Positions 35,440 through 45,322 of a DNA stretch of 64,000 bases are shown here, in pieces (the first letter of the stretch is position 1; each line of letters starts with the position of its first letter). Under the pieces are notes generated by a model. That model saw only the letters and a program-made list of their open reading frames with translations. It ran no database searches and was not told the origin of the DNA. The translations under genes were made by a program, and so were the position numbers. This stretch comes from Chromobacterium subtsugae (lineage in GTDB: Bacteria; Pseudomonadota; Gammaproteobacteria; Burkholderiales; Chromobacteriaceae), in the NCBI RefSeq assembly GCF_001676875.1, contig NZ_JYKA01000005.1, positions 186,001-250,000 of the forward strand. Reading direction: 5' to 3'.

Positions 35440-36237
35440 ATGGCTATTCAACTGAAAGACGCCCAGGACATCGAAAAAATGCGGATCGCCGGCCGCCTGG
35501 CCTCCGAGGTTCTGGACTTCATCACTCCGCACATCCAGCCCGGCATCACCACCGAAGCGATAGACAAGCTGTGCCATGACTACATGGTGCGCGAGCAAGG
35601 CACTATCCCGGCGCCGCTGAATTACGCGCCGGATGGCCACATCCCCTACCCCAAGTCCATCTGCACCTCGGTCAACCACGTCATCTGCCACGGCATCCCC
35701 AACGACAAGCCGCTGAAGAACGGCGACATCGTCAACCTGGACATCACCGTCATCAAAGATGGCTACCACGGCGATACCAGCCGGATGTTCTACGTCGGCG
35801 AAGTCAGCCCGCACGCACGCCGTCTGTGCAAGATCACTTACGAATGCATGTGGAAAGGCATCGAAAAGGTCAAGCCGGGCGTCAAGCTGGGCGACATCGG
35901 CTACGCGATCCAGCAGCACGCCGAAGCCGCCGGCTACAGCGTGGTGCAGGAATTCTGCGGCCACGGCATCGGCAAGAAATTCCACGAGGAGCCGCAGATC
36001 CTGCACTACGGCCGCCCGGGCACCGGGCTGGAAATCCAGGCCGGCATGATCTTCACCATCGAGCCGATGATCAACCAGGGCAAACGCCACCTGCGCATGC
36101 TGGCCGACGGCTGGACCGTGGTCACCAAGGACCGCAGCCTGTCCGCGCAGTGGGAACACACGGTGCTGGTTACCGAAACCGGCTATGAAATCCTGACCCA
36201 GTCCGCGGGCACGCCGGAAAAGCCTTCGTTCAAATAA
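35440..36237 (+). CDS. map: Methionine aminopeptidase type I
   Basis: 265 residues from the ATG at 35440. It removes N-terminal Met from new proteins, using two metal ions. Metal ligands lie in NLDITVIKDGYHGDTSRMF, CGHGIGKKFHEEPQI, TIEPM and QWEHTVLVTE. The start SICTSVNHVICHGIP block is also typical. The ribosome site is weak. The gene stands alone with a terminator; it is not beside rpsB as in many bacteria, and bacteria can carry more than one map. The 269-base gap upstream shows no other feature. Confidence 0.95.
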   Translation: MAIQLKDAQDIEKMRIAGRLASEVLDFITPHIQPGITTEAIDKLCHDYMVREQGTIPAPLNYAPDGHIPYPKSICTSVNHVICHGIPNDKPLKNGDIVNLDITVIKDGYHGDTSRMFYVGEVSPHARRLCKITYECMWKGIEKVKPGVKLGDIGYAIQQHAEAAGYSVVQEFCGHGIGKKFHEEPQILHYGRPGTGLEIQAGMIFTIEPMINQGKRHLRMLADGWTVVTKDRSLSAQWEHTVLVTETGYEILTQSAGTPEKPSFK

Positions 36238-36266
36238 GCCCGGCGTTGTCAAATGCCTGCCGTCCG

Positions 36267-36291
36267 ACCCGCGCGCCGCGCGGGTTTTTTA
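36267..36291 (+). terminator. Terminator of map
   Basis: ACCCGCGCG/CGCGCGGGT hairpin followed by six T. Confidence 0.8.
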
Positions 36292-36418
36292 TTGGCGCGA
36301 TAACCGCGACGGCGACAGAATTGTTGCGATTTTTAAATTGCCATTGTGTCGGCAAGCCATTGTTTCTAAACTGAACCAATAGTATTGTCTTGAGCAGTCC
36401 GCCTGCGGGAGAAGCACC

Positions 36419-37264
36419 ATGTCACTGACCATCAATAGCAATCTGGCCTCGCTGGCCGGACAGACCCAACTGAGCAAGACCCAGAAGTCCATCCAGCAAT
36501 CACTGGCGGAACTGGGATCTGGCCAGGCCTCGGTCAATGCGGCCAATCAGGCGATCTCGCAGCAACTGCAGGCTCAGATCAACGGCAACAATCAAGCGTT
36601 GAACAATACCAACGACGGCGTTTCCCTGGTGCAAACCGCGGATTCGGCCCTTGGGCAATTGCAAAGCAACACCCAGCAGATCCAGACCCTGGCGATCCAG
36701 GCCGGCGACGGCGCCCTCAGCGGCAGCAACCGCCAAGCGCTGCAGCAGCAGGTAGACCAATTGACCCAGGCCAACTCGCAGATCGTGCAGAGCGCCCAGT
36801 ATAACGGCACCCCGCTGCTGACCGGCGGCAACGCCACCACTTTCCAGGTGGGGCCGAACGGCACCAGTTCCAACCAGCTCACCGTGCCCGGCATCAATCT
36901 GTCGGCGGCGCCGGCGTCCGGCGGCCTCAACAGCTACAACGCCAACCTGGCGGCGACCAACACCATAGACATCACCACCCAGGCCAACGCGCTGACAGCC
37001 CAGCAATCCGCCCAGAACGACCTGAATGCCATCGGCGCGCAGCGGACCACGCTGGGAGCGGTCAACAATAGTTTCAATTCGGTGGTGGACAATCTGCAGA
37101 CTTCCAACATCAGCACGCAGGCCGCCAACAGCCGGATCAGCGATGCGGATTACGCCGCCGCCAGCGCGCAGCTGGCTTCGCAGCAGATACTAGGCCAGTC
37201 GGCGGCCCTGGCGCAGCGGCAGGCCAACATCGCGCCGCAAGCCGCCTTGTCACTGCTAGGGTGA
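36419..37264 (+). CDS. Flagellin
   Basis: 281 residues. The conserved flagellin ends are both present: N-terminal SLTINSNLASLAGQTQLSKTQKSIQQSLAELGSG and C-terminal SRISDADYAAASAQLASQQILGQSAALAQRQANIAPQAALSLLG, with a short Asn/Thr/Gly-rich centre, so the surface domain is small. GCGGGAGAAGCACC gives the ribosome site. It is alone, without fliD, flaG or fliS, so it is probably one of several flagellins. I found no sigma-28 promoter upstream. Confidence 0.92.
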   Translation: MSLTINSNLASLAGQTQLSKTQKSIQQSLAELGSGQASVNAANQAISQQLQAQINGNNQALNNTNDGVSLVQTADSALGQLQSNTQQIQTLAIQAGDGALSGSNRQALQQQVDQLTQANSQIVQSAQYNGTPLLTGGNATTFQVGPNGTSSNQLTVPGINLSAAPASGGLNSYNANLAATNTIDITTQANALTAQQSAQNDLNAIGAQRTTLGAVNNSFNSVVDNLQTSNISTQAANSRISDADYAAASAQLASQQILGQSAALAQRQANIAPQAALSLLG

Positions 37265-37381
37265 GGCAATATTCGGAAAAGTTCCACGGGATGAGGGGTA
37301 AATAATTGCGGGATCGGCCTTGTTGGCGCAGCTTTGAATCCTTTATGATCAAGATATGAATCCATCCAGGATTTGTCCATC

Positions 37382-37403
37382 GGGCACCCGTCGCGGTGCC
37401 CTT
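37382..37403 (+). promoter_or_regulatory. Hairpin between direct repeats in the rnk leader
   Basis: GGGCACC-cgtcgc-GGTGCCC is flanked on both sides by TTTGTCCATC (37372-37381 and 37402-37411). It lies just upstream of the rnk ribosome site and could be a leader regulator or the end of an upstream transcript. Confidence 0.45.
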
Positions 37404-37425
37404 TGTCCATCTGAAGGAGTCTCAT

Positions 37426-37830
37426 ATGTCGATCACCCCAGCCATCACGGTTTCCTCTCTCGATTACGAGCGCCTGGCCGCCTTGCTGGAAACCTGCGAA
37501 CAGGGGCACCCCGTTGCCGGACGCCTGGAAGCGGAACTGGAGCGTGCCGAGGTGGTGGAGCCTGAAGCCATGCCCGCAAACGTCATTACCATGAACAGCC
37601 GCGCCCGCATCCGCCTGGGCGACGGCCAGGAAAAGCTGCTCACCCTGGTGTATCCGCGCGAGGCGGATAGCGAACAAGGCCGGATTTCGGTGCTCGCGCC
37701 GATCGGGGCGGCGCTGCTTGGCCTGTCCATCGGCCAGGACATGCAATGGCCGACTCCCTCCGGCACTACCCGGCTGACTGTTCTGGAAATCGTTTACCAG
37801 CCGGAAGCTGCCGGCGAATACCACCGCTAA
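37426..37830 (+). CDS. rnk: Regulator of nucleoside diphosphate kinase (Rnk)
   Basis: 134 residues from the ATG at 37426, with CTGAAGGAGTCTCAT upstream. A short N-terminal helical part (ITVSSLDYERLAALLE) is followed by a GreA/GreB-like C-terminal domain (VITMNSRARIRLGDGQEKLLTLVYPREAD, GRISVLAPIGAALLGLSIGQDMQWPTP, LTVLEIVYQPEAAGEYHR). Rnk binds RNA polymerase in the secondary channel region. It is convergent with the HD-GYP gene. Confidence 0.92.
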   Translation: MSITPAITVSSLDYERLAALLETCEQGHPVAGRLEAELERAEVVEPEAMPANVITMNSRARIRLGDGQEKLLTLVYPREADSEQGRISVLAPIGAALLGLSIGQDMQWPTPSGTTRLTVLEIVYQPEAAGEYHR

Positions 37831-37857
37831 GCGTTAGCCGCGGCCGGGATCGTCCTG

Positions 37858-38958
37858 CTAGGAATTGTCGGCGTAGCGCAGCGCGATGGCGTGGAACTCG
37901 TCGGCGATCTGCAAGAAGGCCTTCACCATCTCCGGGTCGAAATGCCGGCCGCTGCCCTCGCGTATCATGTCCACCGCCTGGCTGTGAGGAAACGGCGGCT
38001 TGTAGGTTCTGCGCGATATCAACGCGTCGTAGACATCCGCCAGCGCCATCAATCGCGCGGAAACCGGTATCGCGTCGCCGGCCAGCCCTTCCGGATACCC
38101 GCTGCCGTCCCACTTTTCCTGATGGCTGTGGGCGATCTCCCTGGCCAGCCGCAGGAAATTGCTGGGCGTATCCAGCATTTTTTCCGCGGCCGCGATGGTA
38201 TCCCGGCCCAGCGTGGTGTGGGTTTTCATGATTTCGAACTCCTGCGGCGTTAGCGGGCCGGGCTTGAGCAGGATGTGGTCCGGGATACCAACCTTGCCAA
38301 TGTCATGCAATGGCGCCGACTTGTACAACATCATGATGGTTTCGTCGTCCAGTCCCTTGCGGTATTTGGGGTGGTTGCGCAGCTCCATCGCCAGCGCGCG
38401 GACGTAGTTCTGGGTTCGGCGCAGGTGGTTGCCGGTTTCGTGATCCCTTGTCTCCGCCAGCGAGGCCAGCGCCATGATGGTGACGTCCTGGATCACCTGC
38501 ACTTCGCGGGTGCGCCGCTCCACCTCGCTTTGCAGAAAGGCCGCCTTGTCTTCGAGAAAATCCGAAGCGGCCTTGAGACGGAGATGAGTGGTGACGCGCG
38601 CCATGACGATAGGCGGCGAAATGGGCTTGATGATGTAGTCGACCGCGCCGGCATCGAACCCCGCTTGCTCGTCTTCGTTCTCGCTCATCGCCGTCAGGAA
38701 AATCACCGGGATTCCCATGGTGCGCGGATCGCTTTTCAGCCGGCGGCACACTTCCAGCCCGCCGATGCCCGGCATCATCACATCCAGCAGCACCAGATCG
38801 GGCAGGACATCGCCGGCGACGATCTGCAGCGCCCGCTCGCCGCTGTTGGCGATCTGGGTACGGTAATGATCCTTCAGCAAGCCATAAAGCTGGGTGAGGT
38901 TCTCCGGCGTGTCGTCCACGATCAGGACAGTCTGGCGCCTCAGTTCTGACGTGTTCAT
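37858..38958 (-). CDS. Response regulator with HD-GYP domain (c-di-GMP phosphodiesterase)
   Basis: 366 residues. Receiver domain at about 10-125 ([20 protein letters not shown]; phosphoacceptor Asp in [13 protein letters not shown]; Lys in IIKPIS), a coiled linker, then an HD-GYP domain ([62 protein letters not shown]). All metal and GYP residues are present, so it should hydrolyse c-di-GMP. The first four bases overlap the end of the upstream hybrid kinase gene, so kinase and regulator form one two-gene operon. Confidence 0.93.
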   Translation of the reverse strand: MNTSELRRQTVLIVDDTPENLTQLYGLLKDHYRTQIANSGERALQIVAGDVLPDLVLLDVMMPGIGGLEVCRRLKSDPRTMGIPVIFLTAMSENEDEQAGFDAGAVDYIIKPISPPIVMARVTTHLRLKAASDFLEDKAAFLQSEVERRTREVQVIQDVTIMALASLAETRDHETGNHLRRTQNYVRALAMELRNHPKYRKGLDDETIMMLYKSAPLHDIGKVGIPDHILLKPGPLTPQEFEIMKTHTTLGRDTIAAAEKMLDTPSNFLRLAREIAHSHQEKWDGSGYPEGLAGDAIPVSARLMALADVYDALISRRTYKPPFPHSQAVDMIREGSGRHFDPEMVKAFLQIADEFHAIALRYADNS

Positions 38959-41900
38959 GATGCATCCTCAGGAAGGGCGATGCCGTGCTGTGTTGCCGCC
39001 GTGCGCAATGATGTCAAGGCGGTGGCGAAGTCGAAATTCGTCAATGCCTTTTCGAATGCGGCGTAGTCTCCGCCGGGGAAGGTTTCCCTCACTTCGGCGG
39101 CGTGCGACAGGAAATACCCCAAGGCTTCCCCGTCGCTGGCAGCCAACAGACGGGACAGCTCAAGCAGCAATTTACCTCCCTGCGCCACACCCTGATCGGG
39201 AGCCGGCGCCAGCGCGTCGAGCCCGCCCTTAAGCGCAGCCACCGCGCGCTCCATCTGCCGCATCAGCGTCGCCACGCCTTCTTTGCATTCGGTTCGGGAA
39301 CGGATCGCCTGCTCCAGCTTCGCCGCGGTTTCGGGCAAGCCGGCCAGCCCTATGCTGCCGGTGGTGCCTTTCAGCGTGTGGGCGATGCGCTCGGCCAACG
39401 GATAGTCGCCGTCCTCCAATGCCTCGTCAAGCCGCGCGGCGGCGCCCGCCTCTTCAGCGACGAACTGCCGCAGCAGGTGCAGGTACAGCTCCCGATTGCC
39501 CGCGACGCGCCGCAGTCCTGCGGCGCTGTCGAGGCCTTCGATAAGCGGAATGACCCGTTCCTCTTGGTTTGGTTCCTGCTTTCGCGCGGGAGGACTCTCT
39601 ACCGGCCGGGTCCAGCGCTTCAGCGTGGATAACATCAGATGGGGATCGATAGGTTTGGCGATATGGTCGACCATGCCAGCGCTCAGGCACCCTTCCCGCT
39701 CTTCCACCAGCGCGTCGGCGGTCATCGCGATGATGGGCAGCGCGGCGAAGCGGGCGTCCGCGCGTATCCGCCGCGTCGCCTCGATCCCGTCCATCACCGG
39801 CATCTGCACGTCCATCAATACCGCGTCGAATCCTTCCGGGCCATAGGTCTCCAGCTTGTCCAGCGCCAGCTGGCCGTTACCGGCGACCGTAACAGTGGCG
39901 CCCGCGCCCTCCAGCAGCTCCACCGCGATTTGCTGGTTGATGGCGTTATCTTCCGCCAGCAGCAGGTGCAGGCCGTTCAGACTGGTGAAATCATCGTTTT
40001 TCCGCGGCGACTCCGTCCGCGCGCCGCCGCCGAACACCTCCACCAGCACGTCGAACAACGACGACTGGCTGACCGGCTTCACCAGGAAGGCATCGCTGCC
40101 CGCCGCTTTGGCATCGGCGCGCACATCATCGCGGCCGAAGGCGGTCACCAGGATGATGTGCGCGGTGCGGGTGATTTCGCGGATGCGTCTGATCGTTTCG
40201 ATGCCATCCATCTCCGGCATCATCCAGTCGATGAAAACGGCGTCGTAGGGTTGGTTGAGCGCCGCCTGGCGCACCAGCGGAATGGCCTCGCTGCCCAGCG
40301 TGCAGGTGCTTACCACGAAATCCAGCGCGCGCAGCTGTTCAGACAGGATGTCGCGCGCGGTGGCGTTGTCGTCCACCACCAGGATGCGCATGCCCTTGAT
40401 ATTGTGGGGCAAGGAATCGAGGCGAGCGTCGACAGCGCGCGACAAGCCGAGCCAGGAGCTGAAGATGAAGGAGCTACCCCAGTCGGGCGCAGACTCCACC
40501 TGTATCGTGCCGCCCATCAGCTCCACCAGCCGCCTGGAGATGGCTAGGCCCAATCCGGTGCCGCCGAAGCGGCGGGTGGTGGAGCCATCCGCCTGGCTGA
40601 AGGCCTGGAACAGCTTGGCTACCTGCTCTTCTGTCATGCCGATGCCGGTATCGTGCACGCAGAAGCGCAATTGAACCTTGTCGCCGATGCGGTCGGCCAG
40701 GGTGATGATGATGGCCACCTGGCCTTTCTCGGTGAACTTGATCGCGTTGTTGACCAGATTGGTCAGAATCTGCCCCAGCCGCAACGCGTCGCCCACCAAC
40801 CCTTGCGGCACTTCCTTTCCCATCTCGAAAAGCAGCTCCAGGTTTTTGTCGGCGGCTTTTTGAGCAACCAGCGAGGAGATGCTCTCCAGCACGTCGTCCA
40901 GCCAGAACGGCTCAGACTCCAGGTCTAGCTTGCCGGCCTCCACCTTGGAAAAGTCCAGGATGTCGTTGATGATGCCCAGCAGCGAGGTGCCGGCGTTGTG
41001 GATTTTGCCGACATAATTGCGCTGCTGTTCGGTCAGCTCGGTTTTCAGCGCCAGATAGGACATGCCGATGATGGCGTTCATCGGCGTGCGGATTTCATGG
41101 CTCATATTGGCCAGGAACATCGATTTGGCTTGGGTTGCGGCTTCGGCCGCCTGTTTGGCGTCGCGCAATTCCGCCGACGAAGCGGCCAGCTTGGCGTAAA
41201 GCTTGCCGTTTTCCAGCAACAAGACGATCAGCACGAAGCTGGCGGCCATGAGGCCATAGACGCGGCCGACATAGAAGCCCAGATCGAAACGGCCGGCATT
41301 GAGCATGGCCGACAAGGCGACATCGCACAGCCAGGCGAACAGCACCACCATCAGCCACAGGTCTAGCAAACTGCGCGGACGCCTGAGGCCGACCGCCACC
41401 AGCGCCAGCAGGCTCATCCCCCAGACGCTGGACACCACTACCCACAGCAGCGGGCTATAACGGTTGCCTTGCATGATCACCGGCAGAAAGCCGTGGCCGG
41501 ATGTGGCTAACGCCAGGAAGGTGAGGACCAGCACCAATGTCAGCAGAACCGATGCCAGGATGGAGCGCCCCACTCTGGCTGGCGACGGTTCCAGCAGCGG
41601 CCTGTCCGCCATCCAGGCATAAACCACCACTACCGCGGGGAAGCCGCCATGCCAGAACATATACATCCAGGCCGTGGTCTGCGCGCCCGAGCCCAGCAGC
41701 CCGTGTTCGGCGAACAAGCCGGGAAAGGTCAGCGAGTGCGCCATCGCCATCAGCGCGGTATACAGATAACCTATCGCCAACAGTTGCAGCGAGCGCAGCC
41801 TCAAGATGGCAAACTGGCCGAACAGTAGCACCGCGGTGACCAGATCGTTGATGGCCAGCGCCGACTGGTATACCGGAATGAAGGCCCACACCTTGGCCAG

Positions 41901-42053
41901 CGGAATTTTGGCGAACGGCACCGTAATGACGAACACCAGCGCGGAGATCAGCATGGCGCTGTAGGCCAAAGCGCTCTGGCCGCGCGTAGGCGGCAGGGTT
42001 GAGAGAAATTCCGGACTCTGGAGGTTCGCCGAGTCTGATTGCTGCATAAGCAT
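38955..42053 (-). CDS. MASE4-like hybrid sensor histidine kinase
   Basis: About 1032 residues. The N-terminal 290 residues hold eight or so membrane helices, resembling the MASE4 sensory domain. A dimerisation/phosphoacceptor helix ([21 protein letters not shown], His near 325), an ATPase domain ([28 protein letters not shown]) and two receivers ([23 protein letters not shown]) follow, then a C-terminal HPt ([14 protein letters not shown]). This is a complete phosphorelay on one chain, likely feeding the HD-GYP regulator. GGAGAGTG lies just before the ATG at 42053; a Met two codons on (42047) and one six codons earlier are alternatives. Confidence 0.92.
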   Translation of the reverse strand: MLMQQSDSANLQSPEFLSTLPPTRGQSALAYSAMLISALVFVITVPFAKIPLAKVWAFIPVYQSALAINDLVTAVLLFGQFAILRLRSLQLLAIGYLYTALMAMAHSLTFPGLFAEHGLLGSGAQTTAWMYMFWHGGFPAVVVVYAWMADRPLLEPSPARVGRSILASVLLTLVLVLTFLALATSGHGFLPVIMQGNRYSPLLWVVVSSVWGMSLLALVAVGLRRPRSLLDLWLMVVLFAWLCDVALSAMLNAGRFDLGFYVGRVYGLMAASFVLIVLLLENGKLYAKLAASSAELRDAKQAAEAATQAKSMFLANMSHEIRTPMNAIIGMSYLALKTELTEQQRNYVGKIHNAGTSLLGIINDILDFSKVEAGKLDLESEPFWLDDVLESISSLVAQKAADKNLELLFEMGKEVPQGLVGDALRLGQILTNLVNNAIKFTEKGQVAIIITLADRIGDKVQLRFCVHDTGIGMTEEQVAKLFQAFSQADGSTTRRFGGTGLGLAISRRLVELMGGTIQVESAPDWGSSFIFSSWLGLSRAVDARLDSLPHNIKGMRILVVDDNATARDILSEQLRALDFVVSTCTLGSEAIPLVRQAALNQPYDAVFIDWMMPEMDGIETIRRIREITRTAHIILVTAFGRDDVRADAKAAGSDAFLVKPVSQSSLFDVLVEVFGGGARTESPRKNDDFTSLNGLHLLLAEDNAINQQIAVELLEGAGATVTVAGNGQLALDKLETYGPEGFDAVLMDVQMPVMDGIEATRRIRADARFAALPIIAMTADALVEEREGCLSAGMVDHIAKPIDPHLMLSTLKRWTRPVESPPARKQEPNQEERVIPLIEGLDSAAGLRRVAGNRELYLHLLRQFVAEEAGAAARLDEALEDGDYPLAERIAHTLKGTTGSIGLAGLPETAAKLEQAIRSRTECKEGVATLMRQMERAVAALKGGLDALAPAPDQGVAQGGKLLLELSRLLAASDGEALGYFLSHAAEVRETFPGGDYAAFEKALTNFDFATALTSLRTAATQHGIALPEDAS

Positions 42054-42186
42054 CACTCTCCGCGGAAGCATGTCGCACCATTACCCAGCGTAGAGAACGA
42101 TCAGGGTCGGCCGTGTCATTGTCGTATGATATCCAGCATAGGTGGAAAACCGGATTGCCGCATCTTTCCCGACTTGCTGACGGGAT

Positions 42187-42217
42187 GAAAAGGCGGGCGC
42201 CATTCGCGCCCGCCTTT
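42187..42217 (-). terminator. Terminator of the HD-domain gene
   Basis: On the minus strand AAGGCGGGCGC-gaatg-GCGCCCGCCTT followed by TTCATCC. Confidence 0.65.
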
Positions 42218-42239
42218 GGATGCTTGCCGCGTTGAGCGC

Positions 42240-42815
42240 CTATTTCAGCCAGCCGCTATCCCTGGCCTTCTCCAGCCGGCCTTCCAGGTATTCCCACATC
42301 GCCGGACAGCCCTGGCGCACCGGCGGGCCGATCCGGCTGACCACCTGCTCGTGGCGGATGCCGTTTTCCCGCCAGCTCTGGCCTTTGTTGGCCAGGTTCA
42401 GCAATACCGGCATCGCGCGGTCGGCGGCGTGGGCGAAACGCGCTTCGGCGCTCTCCCCGGCTTCGAACTCCTGCCACAAGGCGAGGAAGCGCCCGCCCTG
42501 CTCGGGCGGCAGCATGCCGAAAATGCGGGTGACGCAGGCCAGTTCCTGCGCCTTGCGCTCCTCCCAGCCGCCTTCGGCGTAGACGATGGTGTCGCCGGTT
42601 TCGATCTCGCCGATATCGTGCACCAGCAGCATCGCCACCACCTTGGCGATGTCCACCGGCTCGGCGGCGTAAGGCTGCAAGGATGCCGCCAGCAGGGCGA
42701 TCTGCCAGCTATGCTCGGCCGAGTTTTCATAACGGTCGCTGTTCAGCACCCGGGTCTTGCGCGTCACTTGCTTCAGCTTGTCGATTTCCAGCACGAAATC
42801 CACGATGTCTTGCAT
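42240..42815 (-). CDS. HD domain nucleotidase-like protein (YfbR/HDDC2 type)
   Basis: 191 residues from the ATG at 42815; the open frame continues upstream across the neighbouring gene and is rejected. The HD residues are in NSAEHSWQIALLAASL, MLLVHDIGEIETGDTIVY and the later Asp in HAADRAMPVLLNLAN. This pattern is that of YfbR/HDDC2 5'-deoxynucleotidases, which dephosphorylate dNMPs. It is last in a run with the alpha/beta hydrolase and ferredoxin genes but has a terminator between. Confidence 0.8.
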   Translation of the reverse strand: MQDIVDFVLEIDKLKQVTRKTRVLNSDRYENSAEHSWQIALLAASLQPYAAEPVDIAKVVAMLLVHDIGEIETGDTIVYAEGGWEERKAQELACVTRIFGMLPPEQGGRFLALWQEFEAGESAEARFAHAADRAMPVLLNLANKGQSWRENGIRHEQVVSRIGPPVRQGCPAMWEYLEGRLEKARDSGWLK

Positions 42816-42836
42816 TGGTTTTCTTTCTGTCGATAC

Positions 42837-42861
42837 AAAAAAAGCAGACCGCGGTCTGCTT
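42837..42861 (-). terminator. Terminator of the alpha/beta hydrolase gene
   Basis: AGCAGACCG/CGGTCTGCT palindrome followed by seven T on the minus strand. Confidence 0.8.
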
Positions 42862-42871
42862 GCGCCGGCGC

Positions 42872-43480
42872 TCACCAGCACCGTTGAATCATCTGGGCCA
42901 ACTGCACCAAGCGGCCGTGGAAAAAATGGCCCGCGCCGGGGAACACCAGCACCGGCAGGCTTTGCGGCCGCGCCCATTCCATCACCGCCGCCAGCGGAAT
43001 CACTTCGTCTTCTTCGCCGTGGATCACCAGCGTGTCGGCAGGCACCTCCGGCGTCGGAATCGGGTATTTGCCCACCGCCACGCCCATCAGCAGCAGCTTG
43101 TCGGCGTCGATGCGGGCGCGGGTACGGGCGGCGACGAAGCCGCCGAAAGAAAAACCGGCCAATGCCAGCGGCAAGCCCGGATATTGCGATTTGGCATGGT
43201 CGACCACCGCGATGGCGTCGTCCACCTCGCCGTTGCCGTAATCGTGTTCGCCTTCGCTGTCGCCGACGCCGCGCAGATTGGGGCAATAGCAGACATAGCC
43301 CAGTTGCGACAGGGCCTTGGCCGCAGTCTGCACCACCTTGTTGGTGTGCGTGCCGCCTTGCAGCGGATTGGGGTGGCAGATCACCGCGACGCCGGTCGCT
43401 TCGCCCTGGGCATCCACCACGATGGTGTCCAGCATGCCGGCCGGGCCGGCGATGCCGACCTTGTTCATCGCCTTCAGCAT
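42872..43480 (-). CDS. Alpha/beta hydrolase (COG2945-like)
   Basis: 202 residues. The oxyanion region ICHPNPLQGGTHTNKVVQ, the nucleophile elbow GFSFGGFVA, HGEEDEVIP (Asp) and GAGHFFHGRL (His) give a complete hydrolase triad. This small form is usually annotated as a dienelactone-hydrolase-like or KANL3/Tex30-like hydrolase without a proven substrate. Its start overlaps the ferredoxin stop (ATGA), so the pair is coupled. Confidence 0.85.
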   Translation of the reverse strand: MLKAMNKVGIAGPAGMLDTIVVDAQGEATGVAVICHPNPLQGGTHTNKVVQTAAKALSQLGYVCYCPNLRGVGDSEGEHDYGNGEVDDAIAVVDHAKSQYPGLPLALAGFSFGGFVAARTRARIDADKLLLMGVAVGKYPIPTPEVPADTLVIHGEEDEVIPLAAVMEWARPQSLPVLVFPGAGHFFHGRLVQLAQMIQRCW

Positions 43481-43788
43481 CAGATCTTCAGCCTTTCCAC
43501 CACGCGGCCGTTGACCATGTGCTCGTTGATGATCTCGTCGATGTCGTCCTTGTCGACGAAGGTGTACCAGGTTTCCTCCGGGTAGACCACCAGCACCGGG
43601 CCCTCGTTGCAGCGGTCCAGGCAGCCGGCCTTGTTGACGCGGATCTTGCCCTTGCCGGACAGGCCCTTGGCCTTGATCTGTTCCTTCATGTACGCGTGCA
43701 GTTCGCTGGCGCCCAGGTTGTTGCAGCAGCCCTCGCCGTTGGCGCGCTGGTTGCAGCAGACGAATACGTGCTTGTCGAAATAGCTCAT
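43480..43788 (-). CDS. Thioredoxin-fold 2Fe-2S ferredoxin
   Basis: 102 residues. Cys are placed as in small thioredoxin-like 2Fe-2S ferredoxins: VFVCCNQRANGEGCCNN at the N-terminus and NKAGCLDRCNEGPVLVVYPE later, the latter a strongly conserved block. These carry electrons or help in Fe-S and cobalamin-type biochemistry; the partner here is not known. Translationally coupled to the hydrolase gene downstream; 22 bases after dnaB. Confidence 0.88.
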   Translation of the reverse strand: MSYFDKHVFVCCNQRANGEGCCNNLGASELHAYMKEQIKAKGLSGKGKIRVNKAGCLDRCNEGPVLVVYPEETWYTFVDKDDIDEIINEHMVNGRVVERLKI

Positions 43789-43810
43789 CGGAATCTCTTG
43801 GTTGTGAGGG

Positions 43811-45220
43811 TCAGGAGTCGCTGTCGGCCCAGCCGCTGACGCCGACGGTGGCGGCGTTGTCGAACTTGGCGTATTTGCCGACGAAGGCCAGTCGCACCGC
43901 CCCGGTCGGGCCGTTACGGTGTTTGCCGATGATGGCTTCGGCCAAGCCCTTCACTTCCTGGTTGTCCGGACTGTAATACTCTTCGCGGTACATGAACACG
44001 ATCAAGTCGGCGTCCTGCTCGATGGCGCCGGATTCTCGCAAGTCCGACATCATCGGCCGCTTGTTGGGACGCTGCTCCACCGCCCGCGACAGCTGCGACA
44101 GCGCGATCACCGGTACCTGCAGCTCTTTGGCCAGACCCTTCAGGCCGCGCGAGATTTCGCCCAGTTCTGCGGTACGGTTGTCGCCGCGGCCGGAGCCGGA
44201 CATCAGTTGCAGGTAGTCGATCACGATCAGGCCGAGCTTGCCGCCGTGCTGGCGCGCCAGGCGCCGCGCGCGGGCGCGCACTTCCAGCGCGGTCAGCGCC
44301 GGGGTTTCGTCGATGTACATCGGCGCTTCCGACAGCTTGCCTATCGCGTAAGTGAGCTTCTGCCAGTCGTCGTCGCCTAGCTTGCCGGTGCGCAGCGTGT
44401 GCTGGTCCAGCCGGCCCACCGACCCCAGCATCCGCATCACCAGCTGCGCGCCGCCCATTTCCATCGAGAACACCGCCACCGGCAAGTGGGTTTCCACGGC
44501 CACGTGCTCGGCGATGTTCATCGAGAAGGCGGTTTTACCCATGGACGGCCGGCCGGCGACGATGATCAGGTCGCCCGGCTGCAGGCCGGAGGTTTTGGCG
44601 TCCAGGTCGACAAAGCCGGTGGGGATGCCGGTCACTTCGTCCGGGTTGTCGCGGCTGTACAGCATGTCGATCCGCTCCACCACTTCCTTCAGCAGGCCCG
44701 GCATTTCCAGGAAGCCCTGTTTGGACTTGGCGGTGGATTCGGCGATCTGGAACACTTTGCCTTCGGCTTCGTCCAGCAACTGCGAGGCGTCGCGGCCCAT
44801 GGGCGAATATGCGGCCTCGGCGATTTCGGTGCCCACCAGCGCCAGCTGGCGCATCACCGAGCGTTCACGGACGATTTCCGCATAACGGCGGATATTGGCG
44901 GCCGACGGCGTGTTTTGCGCCAGCGTGGCGAGATAGGCCAAGCCGCCGATATTGCCGAGCTGGTCGTTCTTGTCCAGCGATTCCGCCACCGTCACCACGT
45001 CGGCCGGGCGCCCCAGCTCCACCAGTTTGGCGACATGCTTGTAGATCAGCCGGTGGTCGTGGCGGTAGAAGTCGGCCTCGGACACCACGTCGGCGATCTT
45101 GTCCCAGGCGCTGTTGTCCAGCAGCAAGCCGCCGATGACCGACTGTTCGGCCTCGATCGAATGCGGCGGCGTGCGGATGGCGGCCATCTCGCCATCAAAA
45201 TTCTCGTACTGTTCTGTCAT
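43811..45220 (-). CDS. dnaB: Replicative DNA helicase DnaB
   Basis: 469 residues. N-terminal primase-interacting domain (HSIEAEQSVIGGLLLDN), a linker helix, then the RecA-like helicase core: Walker A AGRPSMGKTAFSMN, Walker B IVIDYLQLM, and the arginine-finger region RESGAIEQDADLIVFMYREEYY. It unwinds DNA at the fork as a hexamer on the lagging strand. Full length, no intein. Confidence 0.97.
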   Translation of the reverse strand: MTEQYENFDGEMAAIRTPPHSIEAEQSVIGGLLLDNSAWDKIADVVSEADFYRHDHRLIYKHVAKLVELGRPADVVTVAESLDKNDQLGNIGGLAYLATLAQNTPSAANIRRYAEIVRERSVMRQLALVGTEIAEAAYSPMGRDASQLLDEAEGKVFQIAESTAKSKQGFLEMPGLLKEVVERIDMLYSRDNPDEVTGIPTGFVDLDAKTSGLQPGDLIIVAGRPSMGKTAFSMNIAEHVAVETHLPVAVFSMEMGGAQLVMRMLGSVGRLDQHTLRTGKLGDDDWQKLTYAIGKLSEAPMYIDETPALTALEVRARARRLARQHGGKLGLIVIDYLQLMSGSGRGDNRTAELGEISRGLKGLAKELQVPVIALSQLSRAVEQRPNKRPMMSDLRESGAIEQDADLIVFMYREEYYSPDNQEVKGLAEAIIGKHRNGPTGAVRLAFVGKYAKFDNAATVGVSGWADSDS

Positions 45221-45322
45221 GTATATCCGGGGTGCTCAGCGCCGGATGGCGCCCAAAAGGCAAAAGACGATTCTAACCCGAAACCCGGCCCGGCTCACGC
45301 GCTTTGGCCGGGCTGCGGCCTG

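Noticed and set aside
36300-36418. Sigma-28 or sigma-54 promoter for the flagellin gene
   Set aside because: TAAA and GG/GC elements occur, but the spacing does not fit either consensus.
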